A stretch of DNA of 64,000 bases from Polynucleobacter sp. MG-27-Goln-C1 (GCF_018881905.1 NZ_JACVPM010000002.1:434001-498000), one strand, 5' to 3'. Shown: positions 12,240 to 21,408, counted from the stretch's first letter. A program made the numbers and translations. Notes: generated by a model not told the origin, from the letters alone.

Positions 12240-13142
12240 ATGGAACTACGTCACGTCATCTTTTTGATCTTTGTTGTTTCGGCTGTTTATGTCTACTTCA
12301 GGGGCAAAGTTCGATTTGGCTTAGTGCGCTCACTAACAGACTATCAAGTTCTTTTAGCGCCGGTTAACTGCCTCCTCTATTTATTCTCGAAAACTAAGGC
12401 TGGGGCATTTATTCCAGTTGCAGACTTTCCTGAAATGAAGCCCCTCCAAGATAATTGGCAGATCATCCGCGATGAAGCGCTTGCTTTAAACGCGGATGGT
12501 GCAATCGCTGCTGCTACGGGATACAACGATATTGGGTTTAACTCTTTCTTTCGGACGGGCTGGAAACGCTTTCACCTCTGCTGGTATGGCAAAGAAATGC
12601 CCTCTGCACAACTCCAATGCCCTAAAACCGTTGCCCTCCTCAAATCGATCCCCTCGATCAAGGCTGCGATGTTTGCCTCACTACCCCCAGGAGCAACGCT
12701 AGTAAGACACCGAGACCCCTATGCGGGCTCCTTGCGCTATCACATTGGCCTAGTCACCCCAAACGATCCCAAATGCTTTATCGACGTAGATGGGGAGCGT
12801 TATTTCTGGAAAGATGGTGAGCCAGTCATGTTTGATGAAACTTACATTCACTATGCCGCCAATGAGACGGATCATCAGCGCATTGTCTTGTTTTGCGATG
12901 TGGAACGGCCCGTTCACACTAAAGTGGTGCAGTTATTTAATCACTGGTTTGGGCGCTACGTGATGAGTGCCGCCTCCTCCCAAAACGTTGCAGGAGAGAA
13001 GGTAGGATTTGTAAACATCCTCTTTAAGTACTTTTATCACTTAAGGGCGCAAGCGAAAAAGCTTAAGGCAAAACACCGCAGTGTTTATTACATCGGCAAA
13101 TGGGTTTTGATTTTAGGAATTCTCTGGGCTATCTTTTGGTAA
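12240..13142 (+). CDS. lpxO: LpxO-type lipid A fatty-acid 2-hydroxylase (aspartyl/asparaginyl beta-hydroxylase family)
   Basis: This Fe(II)/2-oxoglutarate dioxygenase probably adds a 2-hydroxyl to a secondary acyl chain of lipid A at the inner membrane. The 300-residue protein has hydrophobic segments at both ends (about residues 3-20 and 283-300), as LpxO does. The catalytic double-stranded helix shows the iron ligands HxD in VRHRDPYAGSLRYHIGL and the distal His in FDETYIHYAANET, followed by RIVLFCDVERP. The start is ATG 12240; a TTG at 12228 is in frame but less likely. A pagP gene (26034) and an LpxL-like gene (14140) in the same window support a lipid A role. Confidence 0.85.
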   Translation: MELRHVIFLIFVVSAVYVYFRGKVRFGLVRSLTDYQVLLAPVNCLLYLFSKTKAGAFIPVADFPEMKPLQDNWQIIRDEALALNADGAIAAATGYNDIGFNSFFRTGWKRFHLCWYGKEMPSAQLQCPKTVALLKSIPSIKAAMFASLPPGATLVRHRDPYAGSLRYHIGLVTPNDPKCFIDVDGERYFWKDGEPVMFDETYIHYAANETDHQRIVLFCDVERPVHTKVVQLFNHWFGRYVMSAASSQNVAGEKVGFVNILFKYFYHLRAQAKKLKAKHRSVYYIGKWVLILGILWAIFW

Positions 13143-13146
13143 GCCC

Positions 13147-13443
13147 TTAGGGACTTAAAGCTTCAGCAATCTGCTCTGGGGTGATTGAGCCCCAGATTTC
13201 TACCCGCTTTACACGGCTATTTTGTCCCGATAAGAGCTGAATTTGTTTTTGGGGCACTCTTAAGCGCTTAGAAAGCCAGGACAACAACATCTCATTCGCC
13301 CTGTTTTCTAGGGCCGGGGCCTGCAGGGATATCTTGAGACAGCCATCATGAAGACCAACTACCTTGGTCAGCTTTGCGCCTGGTTGGCAATGTAAATTAA
13401 GAACAATGCCAGCGGGGGTTTGTTTTAACCAAATAGGCATCAT
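13147..13443 (-). CDS. DUF167/YggU family protein
   Basis: A 98-residue protein with the DUF167 signature: LHCQPGAKLTKVVG near the N-terminus and LQAPALENRANEMLLSWLSK in the middle. Members are small alpha/beta proteins of unknown function. Its stop lies 4 bp from the stop of convergent lpxO, and its start is 22 bp from the start of the divergent carbonic anhydrase, so it is tightly packed and no separate promoter region can be delineated. Confidence 0.85.
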   Translation of the reverse strand: MMPIWLKQTPAGIVLNLHCQPGAKLTKVVGLHDGCLKISLQAPALENRANEMLLSWLSKRLRVPQKQIQLLSGQNSRVKRVEIWGSITPEQIAEALSP

Positions 13444-13465
13444 TAAAGTACTTTAAACTCAAAAC

Positions 13466-14131
13466 ATGATTATGAAGAACTCCAGAGCCTTAGACCAGCT
13501 ATTTGCCAATAATCGCGAATGGGCAGAAGCGATGATTGCCAAGGACGCTGATTTTTTTAAGCGTCTAGTTTCACAACAGGCACCAGAATATCTTTGGATT
13601 GGCTGCTCAGACAGCCGTGTACCCGCAAATGACATTGTTAATTTGCTGCCGGGTGAACTCTTTGTGCACCGTAATGTTGCCAATGTGGTGGTTCATACCG
13701 ATCTGAACTGCTTATCCGTAATTCAATTTGCAATTGACCTCTTAAAGGTCAAGCACATTTTGGTGGTGGGTCATTATGGCTGCTCTGGCGTGCATGCTGC
13801 CCTAACTGATAAACGCGTTGGACTTGCTGACAATTGGTTGCGCCACGTTAAGGATGTGCATCAAAAACATGAGCGTTACCTTGGCGACGTTATACCTACC
13901 CCAAAACGACAAGATCGTTTGTGCGAACTCAATGTTATCGAGCAAGTAGTGAACGTTTGTGAAACCACGATCGTTCAAGATGCATGGGCGAGAGGGCAAG
14001 ATCTAACAGTTCATGGCTGGGCTTATCGACTTGAGACTGGCTTAGTAAATGATTTGGGTATGTCGATTAGCTCTACCGAAGAAATGAATGTACGCTACGC
14101 TAAATCCCTATCTCGCTACGACTCTGAATAA
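13466..14131 (+). CDS. can: Beta-class carbonic anhydrase
   Basis: Interconverts CO2 and bicarbonate in the cytoplasm. The 221-residue protein has the zinc ligands and catalytic dyad of beta carbonic anhydrases: Cys and Asp-Arg in GCSDSRVPANDI, and His-Cys in VGHYGCSGVHAAL. The sequence closely follows the Can/CynT2 subfamily (FANNREWAEAMIAKDADFF, WLRHVKDVHQKH). It is followed after 8 bp by an acyltransferase gene; a functional link is not evident. Confidence 0.95.
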   Translation: MIMKNSRALDQLFANNREWAEAMIAKDADFFKRLVSQQAPEYLWIGCSDSRVPANDIVNLLPGELFVHRNVANVVVHTDLNCLSVIQFAIDLLKVKHILVVGHYGCSGVHAALTDKRVGLADNWLRHVKDVHQKHERYLGDVIPTPKRQDRLCELNVIEQVVNVCETTIVQDAWARGQDLTVHGWAYRLETGLVNDLGMSISSTEEMNVRYAKSLSRYDSE

Positions 14132-14139
14132 ATTAAGTT

Positions 14140-15027
14140 TTGTTTAAAAACTTTTCAAATAATTCTGGCGTTGCGCTACTTCGATTTCTAGTATCGCTTC
14201 CCTATAAGACCCTAGTCTCTATTGGCTATGGCTTGGGCAATCTTGCGGCACTCATTCCCAGTGATCGCAATCGTGTGGTTCAAAAAAATTTAGAACTATG
14301 CTTTCCCGAACTCAGCGCAAACGAAATTAACGAACTTAGAAAAGAACATTGGCGATTACTGGGTCGCAGCCTGGTAGAGAAAAGCATTATCTGGCTCGGC
14401 ACAAAAAAACAGCTAGACGACATGATAGAAGTTCGGGCAGAGGTCGATCTGAGCGATAGAAAGCCGCGCATCTTAGTGAATATGCATTTTATTGGAATTG
14501 AGGGCAGCATTATTTTGAGCGCCCTTGCTCACGATAGAGGTTGGCCGCGTACATCGGGATTTTTCCAAAGAATGAAAAGTCCTTTCTTTAATAGAAAAAT
14601 AATTGAGTGGCGTAATCGCTTTGGTGGAAATTCTATTGACCGCCAAGGAAATTCTCTTGAGCTCATTCGAGAAATTCGTAAGGGTAGCTTCATCATCATT
14701 GCGCCTGATATCGATTTGGGCCTGAAAGACTCCACCTTCGTTCCATTTTTTAATATTCAAACCAATACGATCACGGCTGTATCGCGACTTGCCAAAATCA
14801 CAGGGGCGGAAGTGTGCATGATGATCACGACCCTAAAAAAGAATGGTGCTGGTTATGTTTGCACCATCAGCAAACCACTTGAGAATTTTCCGACCGAAAG
14901 CCCTGAAGCAGATACCGCACGCTTAAACCAAATTTTTGAACAAGAAATCAGACTCAGACCCGCTGAATACTATTGGGTTCATAAACGTTTTAAAAATAGG
15001 CCATTTAACGAAGTCGGGCCCTATTAA
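14140..15027 (+). CDS. LpxL/HtrB-family lipid A acyltransferase
   Basis: A 295-residue lysophospholipid acyltransferase-like protein that probably transfers a secondary acyl chain to a lipid A precursor. The catalytic H-x4-E motif is seen in VNMHFIGIEGS, and later RQGNSLELIREIRKG and APDIDLGLKDSTFVPFF match family blocks. An N-terminal hydrophobic stretch (about residues 10-35) anchors it to the inner membrane. The start is TTG at 14140, eight bases after the carbonic anhydrase stop. Whether it is LpxL, LpxM or a relative acting on another lipid cannot be decided here. Confidence 0.82.
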   Translation: MFKNFSNNSGVALLRFLVSLPYKTLVSIGYGLGNLAALIPSDRNRVVQKNLELCFPELSANEINELRKEHWRLLGRSLVEKSIIWLGTKKQLDDMIEVRAEVDLSDRKPRILVNMHFIGIEGSIILSALAHDRGWPRTSGFFQRMKSPFFNRKIIEWRNRFGGNSIDRQGNSLELIREIRKGSFIIIAPDIDLGLKDSTFVPFFNIQTNTITAVSRLAKITGAEVCMMITTLKKNGAGYVCTISKPLENFPTESPEADTARLNQIFEQEIRLRPAEYYWVHKRFKNRPFNEVGPY

Positions 15028-15065
15028 CTCTTCTTCTCGAAGGGCTTTTGTCCTATCATTAAAGG

Positions 15066-15818
15066 ATGACTGAACGTATTGGGCTTTTTGCCGATCTACA
15101 TAGCAATTTAGAGGCTTTCGATGCTTGTATGGAGCAGGCCAAAGATTTGGGTGTTACTCGCATGGTTTTCTTGGGAGATATTGTTGGCTACAACGCCGAT
15201 CCCGGCGCACTAATTGATCGCATTGGCGAGATGGTTGCCGATAAAAAAGCGATTGCAGTCCTAGGCAATCATGATCAAGCAGTCTTTGAAGACCACAGCC
15301 ATCAAATGAATGCCAGTGCAAATGCCGCAATTCAGTGGACTAAATCTCAACTTAATCCTGCTCAAGTGCAATTTCTAAAAGACTTGCCATTAATGGTTCA
15401 AGAAGATGCGATGTGTTTTGTCCACGCATCAGCACACAATCCAGCAGACTGGAACTACATCACCGACAGCATGAGTGCTTGGCGTTGCGTACAAAACTCT
15501 GGCAAGACATATACGTTTGTCGGCCATGCTCACGAGCAAGCACTCTTCTATCAAAGTGCTGTTGGTAAGTTAATTCGCTTTGCTCCGCATCCTGGCGATG
15601 AAGTTCCAGTAATGCGTCATCGTCAATGGGTTGGAGTGGTTGGCTCGCTTGGTCAGCCACGAGACGGAAATCCTGAGGCTTGCTTTGCTGTTTTTGAGCC
15701 CGAGTTAGAAGTACTCACCTTTCATCGCACAGCTTACGATCAATTCACAGCAGCAGATAAAGTGCGTCGTGCTGGATTGCCAGAAGACCTTGCCAACCGC
15801 CTAATCACAGGCAAATAA
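15066..15818 (+). CDS. Calcineurin-like metallophosphoesterase
   Basis: The 250-residue protein carries the dinuclear-metal motifs of the family: DxH in FADLHSNLEAF, GD in VFLGDIVGYNADP, GNHD in VLGNHDQAVF, and the late GHxH in FVGHAHEQALF. The YfcE/MJ0936-like pattern GDIVGYNADP is typical of small phosphodiesterases or phosphatases with unknown substrate. It lies 7 bp upstream of a protein kinase-Usp fusion gene and is almost certainly co-transcribed. An opposing phosphatase/kinase pair is possible, although this fold also acts on nucleotides. Confidence 0.85.
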   Translation: MTERIGLFADLHSNLEAFDACMEQAKDLGVTRMVFLGDIVGYNADPGALIDRIGEMVADKKAIAVLGNHDQAVFEDHSHQMNASANAAIQWTKSQLNPAQVQFLKDLPLMVQEDAMCFVHASAHNPADWNYITDSMSAWRCVQNSGKTYTFVGHAHEQALFYQSAVGKLIRFAPHPGDEVPVMRHRQWVGVVGSLGQPRDGNPEACFAVFEPELEVLTFHRTAYDQFTAADKVRRAGLPEDLANRLITGK

Positions 15819-15825
15819 TTAGCTT

Positions 15826-17244
15826 ATGTCGATTAATACTGATATTGAGGCAGTTGATGAGATTTTCCAAGAAGGTAAAGTAGTTGATGGGTTTGTGCTG
15901 GGGGCAGAAGTTCATCGTGGCGGCATGGCCAGCTTGTACTCCGCAACTAAAGAAGGGATTGATGTTCCTATTCTTCTCAAAATTCCTAGGGTAGGCAGGG
16001 ATCAGCCTGTTGAAAGCCTCATTGGTTTTGAGACTGAACTCACTATTCTGCGCTCGCTCAAGAGTCCCTATGTTCCCAAGTATCTTGGCTCCGGCAATAT
16101 GGCAACGCGCCCCTATATTGCAATGGAACGCGTAGAAGGAAGACCGCTAGAAGACTTTATCAAAGAAGGTAAGGTTTTTACGATTGATGAGGTAGTAAAG
16201 ATTGGCGCTGATTTAGCACAAGCTGTGCAATCACTGCATGCACAAGATGCTATTCACCTGGATATCAAGCCAGAAAATATTCTGATTGACGATAAGGGCA
16301 AGCTCACCTTAATTGACTTTGGCTTATCGCATCATGCGCGCTTCCCCGACTTGCTCGCAGAAGAAATGCGTAAGGGAATTGGTTCAGCGCCATACATTTC
16401 GCCAGAGCAAGTTACCGGAATTCGCTCTGACTATCGCAGCGATATCTTTTCTATCGGCGTCATTATGTATGAGTTGCTAACGGGCGAGCTTCCCTTTGGT
16501 AACCCGCAGTCAATGAGTGGCCTGCGAAAAAGAATGTGGGCCCAGGCTTTTCCTCCCCGAGCCATTCGCAAAGAGATTCCGCGCTGGCTACAAGAAATTG
16601 TTTTGCGCTGCCTGGAGCCGCGCGCAGCAGATCGATATCAAAGCGCCACACGTCTGCGTCAAGTTTTGCGTGACCATGAAAGCGTTACCCTTACCGAGCG
16701 TGCCGATCGAGTTGATCCTCTGAGCTTTTGGGAAAACCTCAAACGCATGTTCCGCGCAGCAGGTTACGAACCCTCCCCAAGCCCGCGCCCTAGCATCGGA
16801 AATGACGATGCGCCGTTAATGATTGCGGCGATCGATACGCGCCAATCAGATGAAGACTTGCGTGAACGCATGCAAACAACCGCAAAGAATTTATTACAAG
16901 CCTATCCAGAAAGTCGTCTCGTGTGTCTGAGCACTATTGCAAGCACCCCAACCTTTGAAGGCAATCAAGAAAGCGAAACTGCCAGCGGTATTGTGCGAGG
17001 TCATCTCGTGCAGCTCATGGAGTGGGCTAAACCTCTGAAATTGCCGCCTGAACGGATTTCGTATCACGTACTAGAGGCGCTTGATCCAGCGAGTCGTATT
17101 GTGGAGTTTGCCAAGGACAATGATGCCTCCCTAATCTTGATTGGGGCATCTCATAAGCTACCAAATAAAGTAACGCCTTGGCGGACCTCTATGACAAAGA
17201 TTGTTGAAGAGGCCCCTTGCAGCGTACATATTGTCAGAACCTAG
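15826..17244 (+). CDS. Hanks-type Ser/Thr protein kinase with C-terminal universal stress protein domain
   Basis: The 472-residue protein has an N-terminal eukaryotic-like kinase domain (about 20-290): glycine-loop remnant GAEVHRGGMASLYSA, ATP-binding K52 in ILLKIP, catalytic HLDIKPEN (144-151; the usual HRD Arg is replaced by Leu) and DFG (164-166), then the APE-equivalent SPEQ. A linker leads to a C-terminal domain (about 330-472) ending LILIGASHKLPNKVTPW and a terminal VEEAPCSVHIVRT. These match the alpha/beta UspA fold and its usual C-terminal strand. There are no membrane segments, so it should be cytoplasmic. The fusion suggests nucleotide or stress sensing coupled to phosphorylation; substrates are unknown. 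It pairs with the upstream metallophosphoesterase. Confidence 0.88.
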   Translation: MSINTDIEAVDEIFQEGKVVDGFVLGAEVHRGGMASLYSATKEGIDVPILLKIPRVGRDQPVESLIGFETELTILRSLKSPYVPKYLGSGNMATRPYIAMERVEGRPLEDFIKEGKVFTIDEVVKIGADLAQAVQSLHAQDAIHLDIKPENILIDDKGKLTLIDFGLSHHARFPDLLAEEMRKGIGSAPYISPEQVTGIRSDYRSDIFSIGVIMYELLTGELPFGNPQSMSGLRKRMWAQAFPPRAIRKEIPRWLQEIVLRCLEPRAADRYQSATRLRQVLRDHESVTLTERADRVDPLSFWENLKRMFRAAGYEPSPSPRPSIGNDDAPLMIAAIDTRQSDEDLRERMQTTAKNLLQAYPESRLVCLSTIASTPTFEGNQESETASGIVRGHLVQLMEWAKPLKLPPERISYHVLEALDPASRIVEFAKDNDASLILIGASHKLPNKVTPWRTSMTKIVEEAPCSVHIVRT

Positions 17245-17263
17245 ATCGTTAATCTGATCTAGG
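17240..17263. terminator. Perfect inverted repeat between convergent kinase and dctA genes
   Basis: CCTAGATC and GATCTAGG form an 8-bp perfect stem around an 8-nt loop; the left arm includes the kinase gene's TAG stop. There is no long T run, so it is a weak intrinsic terminator or an RNA-end stabiliser for the convergent pair. Confidence 0.5.
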
Positions 17264-17269
17264 CAATGT

Positions 17270-18604
17270 TTAGCGCATCTTGTCTTGCTTTTGATCCAAA
17301 ATCACTTCCGGCTCCTGAGCCTCAACCCAACTATCGCGATTTAGTGCAGCCGTTAATTGCTGCTGGTTTAATTCTCCCGTCCAGCGCGCCACAACAATAG
17401 TTGCTACGCCGTTACCAACTAAATTCGTGAGTGCGCGTGCTTCAGACATAAAGCGGTCAATACCCAAGATGATTGCCAGACCCGCAACAGGTACGTTTCC
17501 TACCGCAGATAAGGTTGCGGCTAAGACAATAAAACCGCTACCGGTAATTCCTGCAGCGCCCTTAGACGTCAGAAGCAAAACTAGCAACAAGGTAACCTGC
17601 TGCGTAATCGTCATTGGCGTATCTGTAGCCTGCGCAATAAATACTGCTGCCATGGTTAAGTAAATAGAAGTGCCGTCTAGGTTGAATGAATATCCTGTTG
17701 GGATAACTAAACCGACGCAGCTTTTCTTTGCGCCCAGCAACTCCATCTTTTCCATCATTCGTGGCAATACCGACTCTGATGAGGATGTTCCTAAAACGAT
17801 TAGCAACTCTTCTTTGATATAGCGTACAAACTTAAAAATGCTAAATCCATTCAAACGCGCAATAGTTCCAAGAACAATAAATACAAAAAGTAAGCAGGTG
17901 ATATAAAACGCGCCCATCAATTTTCCCAGAGAAAATAAAGAGCCCACTCCATATTTTCCGATCGTAAATGCCATTGCGCCAAAGGCGCCAATAGGGGCAA
18001 ATTTCATGACGATGCCAATGATGTCAAAAAGAACATGAGAAGTCTTTTCGATCAAGTCAAACACCATCGTCCCTCTACCGCCAAATTTATGCAATGCAAA
18101 CCCAAACAACACGGCAATAAATAGCACTTGCAGAATTTCCCCTTTTGCAAAAGCATCAACTACCGTATTGGGAATAATGTTTAGTAAAAACTCGGTGGTT
18201 GTGGCCATCTTGCCTGGTCCCGTGTAGGCAGCAATTCCCTTGGTATCCAAACTGGCAGGATCAATATTCATGCCCGCACCTGGCTGAAGCACATTGACCA
18301 CTACTAGACCTACTATGAGTGCGATAGTGCTCACAACCTCAAAATAGAGGAGGGCTAAGCCGCCGGTCTTGCCCACCTTCTTCATATCTTCCATACCCGC
18401 GATACCCAGCACCACAGTGCAAAAGATGATCGGGGCAATCAGCATCTTGATGCCCTTGATGAAAGCGTCGCCAAATGGCTTCATATCCACACCCAAGGAT
18501 GGGTATAAATGGCCCAGCAGTACGCCCACCACAACAGCTACAAGCACCTGAAAGTAAAGGATTTTATAAATTGGGGGTTTTTTTAATGTGGATGTCAATT
18601 TCAT
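17270..18604 (-). CDS. dctA: C4-dicarboxylate:cation symporter DctA
   Basis: DctA imports succinate, fumarate and malate with cations across the inner membrane. The 444-residue product has about eight membrane helices, re-entrant loops, and family blocks [37 protein letters not shown] (serine-rich motif) and [18 protein letters not shown]. The ATG at 18604 gives a normal N-terminus ([20 protein letters not shown]). An upstream in-frame TTG at 18652 would add 16 residues with no family resemblance. The purine-rich AAGGAA directly abuts the chosen ATG, an unusually short spacing. C4-acid uptake fits the PEP carboxykinase gene further along. Confidence 0.93.
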   Translation of the reverse strand: MKLTSTLKKPPIYKILYFQVLVAVVVGVLLGHLYPSLGVDMKPFGDAFIKGIKMLIAPIIFCTVVLGIAGMEDMKKVGKTGGLALLYFEVVSTIALIVGLVVVNVLQPGAGMNIDPASLDTKGIAAYTGPGKMATTTEFLLNIIPNTVVDAFAKGEILQVLFIAVLFGFALHKFGGRGTMVFDLIEKTSHVLFDIIGIVMKFAPIGAFGAMAFTIGKYGVGSLFSLGKLMGAFYITCLLFVFIVLGTIARLNGFSIFKFVRYIKEELLIVLGTSSSESVLPRMMEKMELLGAKKSCVGLVIPTGYSFNLDGTSIYLTMAAVFIAQATDTPMTITQQVTLLLVLLLTSKGAAGITGSGFIVLAATLSAVGNVPVAGLAIILGIDRFMSEARALTNLVGNGVATIVVARWTGELNQQQLTAALNRDSWVEAQEPEVILDQKQDKMR

Positions 18605-18699
18605 TTCCTTTGCTGGATTGATGGCAAGGGCCGAAGAAGGCGCTCTAAGCAAATAATAACCCTCGTCAAGCCGACGTTATTCGCCGCTTGCCCGATAAT

Positions 18700-19443
18700 A
18701 TGGTCATGGAAGAAAAAATACGCGTATCCAAGCTACTCTCTGAATTAGGTCTGTGCTCTCGTCGCGAGGCTGACTCTTATATTGAGCAGGGCCTGGTAAC
18801 CGTTGATGGTGAAGTGGTGAATGAGCTAGGCTCACGGGCTTTTCGTCATCAGAAAATTGAATTGCAATCCGGCGCCAAAGCACAACAAGCATCTCGGATT
18901 ACGGTCATTCTGAATAAACCTGTAGGCTTTATCTCTCATTACGATGATGAGCAAGAGTACCAGCCCGCTGCTTCACTGATCACCCCAGACAATTACTTTC
19001 CCAGTCCACTGGATAAGGGCCGCAACCCACGCTTTAATACCCGCGGCTTAGCGCCTGCAGGCCGCCTCGATATCGACTCTACTGGCATGCTGGTGTTAAC
19101 CCAAGATGGGCGTATTGCCAAACTCCTCATCGGCGAAAACAGTCCTATTGAGAAGGAGTATTTGGTTCGAGTTGAAGGCGCCCTCTCTTTTGAAGATCTA
19201 GATCGTCTAAAACACGGCCTGGAACTCGATGGGGTTGTTTTAAAGCCAGCTCAAGTCAGTTGGCAGAACGAAGACCAGCTTCGCTTTGTTCTACGTGAGG
19301 GTCGCAAGCGTCAAATTCGTCGTATGTGCGAAATGGTTGGCCTAAGGGTTTTAGGCCTAAAACGTGTTCGTATGGGCAGAATTTCTCTGGGCGCCTTGCC
19401 ACCTGGAAAATGGCGTTTTGTAAGGCCTGAAGAGCAATTCTAA
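18700..19443 (+). CDS. RsuA/RluB/RluF-family rRNA pseudouridine synthase
   Basis: A 247-residue enzyme with an N-terminal S4 RNA-binding domain (VSKLLSELGLCSRREADSYI, about residues 8-65). Its catalytic domain has the nucleophilic Asp in APAGRLDIDSTGMLVLTQDG and the family block FVLREGRKRQIRRMCEMVGL. It isomerises a uridine in ribosomal RNA. An insertion after NKPVGFISHYDDEQEYQP distinguishes it from textbook RluB, so I do not assign a specific target. Start: ATG 18700; ATG 18706 and an upstream TTG at 18688 are alternatives. Confidence 0.85.
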   Translation: MVMEEKIRVSKLLSELGLCSRREADSYIEQGLVTVDGEVVNELGSRAFRHQKIELQSGAKAQQASRITVILNKPVGFISHYDDEQEYQPAASLITPDNYFPSPLDKGRNPRFNTRGLAPAGRLDIDSTGMLVLTQDGRIAKLLIGENSPIEKEYLVRVEGALSFEDLDRLKHGLELDGVVLKPAQVSWQNEDQLRFVLREGRKRQIRRMCEMVGLRVLGLKRVRMGRISLGALPPGKWRFVRPEEQF

Positions 19444-19458
19444 GAAGCTCCGCACGCT

Positions 19459-19464
19459 TATAAT
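19459..19464 (+). promoter_or_regulatory. Consensus -10 element (TATAAT) upstream of prfC
   Basis: A perfect TATAAT lies about 25 bp before the inferred prfC start. The -35 region at the proper distance (19436-19441) is poor. If used, transcription would begin near 19471 and leave a leader of only about 18 nt before the ATT proposed as the start codon. Confidence 0.4.
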
Positions 19465-19488
19465 TCTGTCAATTAGATTAAGTGCAGA

Positions 19489-21123
19489 ATTACCATCGAT
19501 ACCATCACCTCCAGCACTCCCGGCGCAGAAGTTTTAAGACGTCGTAGCTTTGCCATCATCTCTCACCCAGATGCTGGAAAGACCACGCTTACCGAAAAAC
19601 TCTTGTTATACGCGGGAGCCATTCAGATTGCCGGTAGCGTCAAGGCCCGCAAAGCTAGTCGTCACGCGACCTCCGACTGGATGGAAATTGAAAAGCAACG
19701 CGGCATTTCTGTTGCGAGCTCGGTAATGCAAATGGAATATCGTGATTGCATTATTAATCTTCTCGATACTCCGGGTCACCAAGATTTCTCTGAAGACACG
19801 TATCGTGTTTTGACTGCAGTAGATTCTGCACTCATGGTGATTGATGCTGCAAATGGCGTTGAATCACAGACCTTGCGCTTACTTGAAGTCTGTCGTGCAC
19901 GCAACACGCCAATCGTGACCTTCATCAATAAGATGGATCGCGAAGTAAAGCCGCCCATGGAACTCATGGATGAGATTGAAACTGCACTAGGTATTGAAGT
20001 GGTTCCTTTTACTTGGCCTGTAGGCATGGGCAAATCATTTGCTGGTGTGATTGATATCGCTAACTCGCAAATGCGCATGTTCAAGGCGGGCGAAGATCGT
20101 GTGACTGAAGATTCGCATGCGATTGTTGACATCAATGATCCCGCGCTGAAAGAGCGCCTAGGCACTGATCTCGAAAATGCACTTGCAGAAGTCGACCTCA
20201 TTAAAAATGCGATGCCTGCGTTTGACCGAGAAGCCTTTTTGGCTGGCCGTCAATCGCCAGTATTCTTTGGCTCAGCCATTAATAATTTTGGCGTACGCGA
20301 GATTCTGAATACCTTAGTAGAGCTCGCACCCTCACCAGGCTCACGCAAAGCTTTGCAACGCGAAGTTAGTCCTGCAGAAAATAAATTCTCTGCCGTGGTG
20401 TTTAAGATTCAAGCAAACATGGACCCAGCGCACCGAGATCGCGTTGCCTTCTTACGTATATGTTCTGGGCATTTTCAGCGCGGCATGAAGTTGAAGATTT
20501 GCCGCAATGGCAAAGAAGTGCGCACCAATAATGCCCTGTCTTTTTTGTCACAACGTCGCGACATTTTGGATGAGGCTTTCCCTGGCGACATTATTGGACT
20601 ACCAAATCACGGCCTTCTGAGACTGGGTGACACGCTCACCGAAGGCGAGCAATTGCAATTCACAGGCTTGCCATTTTTTGCCCCAGAAATTTTCCGCATG
20701 GTCGAATCCGCTGATCCATTACGCTCTAAGCAATTACGCACAGGCTTAATGCAACTTGGTGAAGAAGGTGCCATTCAAGTATTCCGCCCCATGACTGGTG
20801 GCACTATGCTGCTTGGCGCGTTTGGACAACTGCAGTTCGAAGTAGTGAGCCATCGTCTACAAACTGAGTATGGCGCAGAAGTTCGCTTGCTGCCTGCGCG
20901 CTATAACCTAGCTCGCTGGGTAAGTTCAGATGATCCTGTAGCGCTTAAGAAATTCATACAAGAAAATATTCACCGCATGGCAGAAGATGTTGTGGGGGCC
21001 TCCGTATTTTTGGCCAGTCACAAATCCGAACTAGATGTTGCTCAACAGCGCTGGGAGTCCATCCAATTCCATGCCCTTAGGGAGCATGCGGGCCTCATCT
21101 ATCAATCAGACCTCGCTGGCTAA
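19489..21123 (+). CDS. prfC: Peptide chain release factor 3 (probable non-canonical ATT start)
   Basis: RF3 is the GTPase that ejects RF1/RF2 after peptide release. The frame encodes the G1 loop in ISHPDAGKTTLTEKLL (from 19558), switch motif DTPGHQDFSEDTYR, NKMD in TFINKMDRE, and the domain II/III pattern of RF3. The stop at 19474 closes the frame upstream. Between it and the P-loop there is no ATG, GTG or TTG in frame; the first such codon, TTG 19603, would delete the G1 loop. The best reading is ATT at 19489 (then Thr-Ile-Asp-Thr-Ile-Thr), giving 544 residues, close to the family length. A sequencing error changing ATG to ATT at this codon is the main alternative. Confidence 0.85.
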   Translation: MTIDTITSSTPGAEVLRRRSFAIISHPDAGKTTLTEKLLLYAGAIQIAGSVKARKASRHATSDWMEIEKQRGISVASSVMQMEYRDCIINLLDTPGHQDFSEDTYRVLTAVDSALMVIDAANGVESQTLRLLEVCRARNTPIVTFINKMDREVKPPMELMDEIETALGIEVVPFTWPVGMGKSFAGVIDIANSQMRMFKAGEDRVTEDSHAIVDINDPALKERLGTDLENALAEVDLIKNAMPAFDREAFLAGRQSPVFFGSAINNFGVREILNTLVELAPSPGSRKALQREVSPAENKFSAVVFKIQANMDPAHRDRVAFLRICSGHFQRGMKLKICRNGKEVRTNNALSFLSQRRDILDEAFPGDIIGLPNHGLLRLGDTLTEGEQLQFTGLPFFAPEIFRMVESADPLRSKQLRTGLMQLGEEGAIQVFRPMTGGTMLLGAFGQLQFEVVSHRLQTEYGAEVRLLPARYNLARWVSSDDPVALKKFIQENIHRMAEDVVGASVFLASHKSELDVAQQRWESIQFHALREHAGLIYQSDLAG

Positions 21124-21125
21124 AT

Positions 21126-21374
21126 CTAGCGTGGGCCTGATTGTGGCCAGTTGCAATCAAATACTGCTACTAACTGAGTATCACTTTTCCTGAAAGATGC
21201 CGTCTTGCCATATTGCGCGCAGTACGCATTGGCCTTTGGTGTTAGCGATGCAATAGATTCACCATCACTATTTAAAAAGGTGACGTGATTTGAGTCTGAT
21301 GCATCGGTATAAACCGCTGCACAAGCACTCAAGAAGAAAACTCCTAAGAACGAAACATATTTGAGGTGCCTCAT
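21126..21374 (-). CDS. Small putative outer-membrane lipoprotein
   Basis: The 82-residue product starts MRHLKYVSFLGVFFLSACAA, a signal peptide with a lipobox (LSAC; lipidated Cys at residue 18). The mature part of about 65 residues contains two further cysteines (AYCAQYGK and FDCNW), possibly a disulfide. No domain is recognised. Its stop is 2 bp from that of convergent prfC. Confidence 0.7.
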   Translation of the reverse strand: MRHLKYVSFLGVFFLSACAAVYTDASDSNHVTFLNSDGESIASLTPKANAYCAQYGKTASFRKSDTQLVAVFDCNWPQSGPR

Positions 21375-21408
21375 TCAAGCCCCTTATTTAATAAATACAT
21401 TAGCCAAT

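Noticed and set aside
18605-18652. Longer DctA from an upstream TTG
   Set aside because: The added 16 residues do not resemble DctA N-termini, although the Shine-Dalgarno spacing for the chosen ATG is short.
19603-21123. prfC starting at TTG 19603
   Set aside because: It would remove the GTP-binding P-loop (SHPDAGKTT), which is clearly encoded in frame just upstream.
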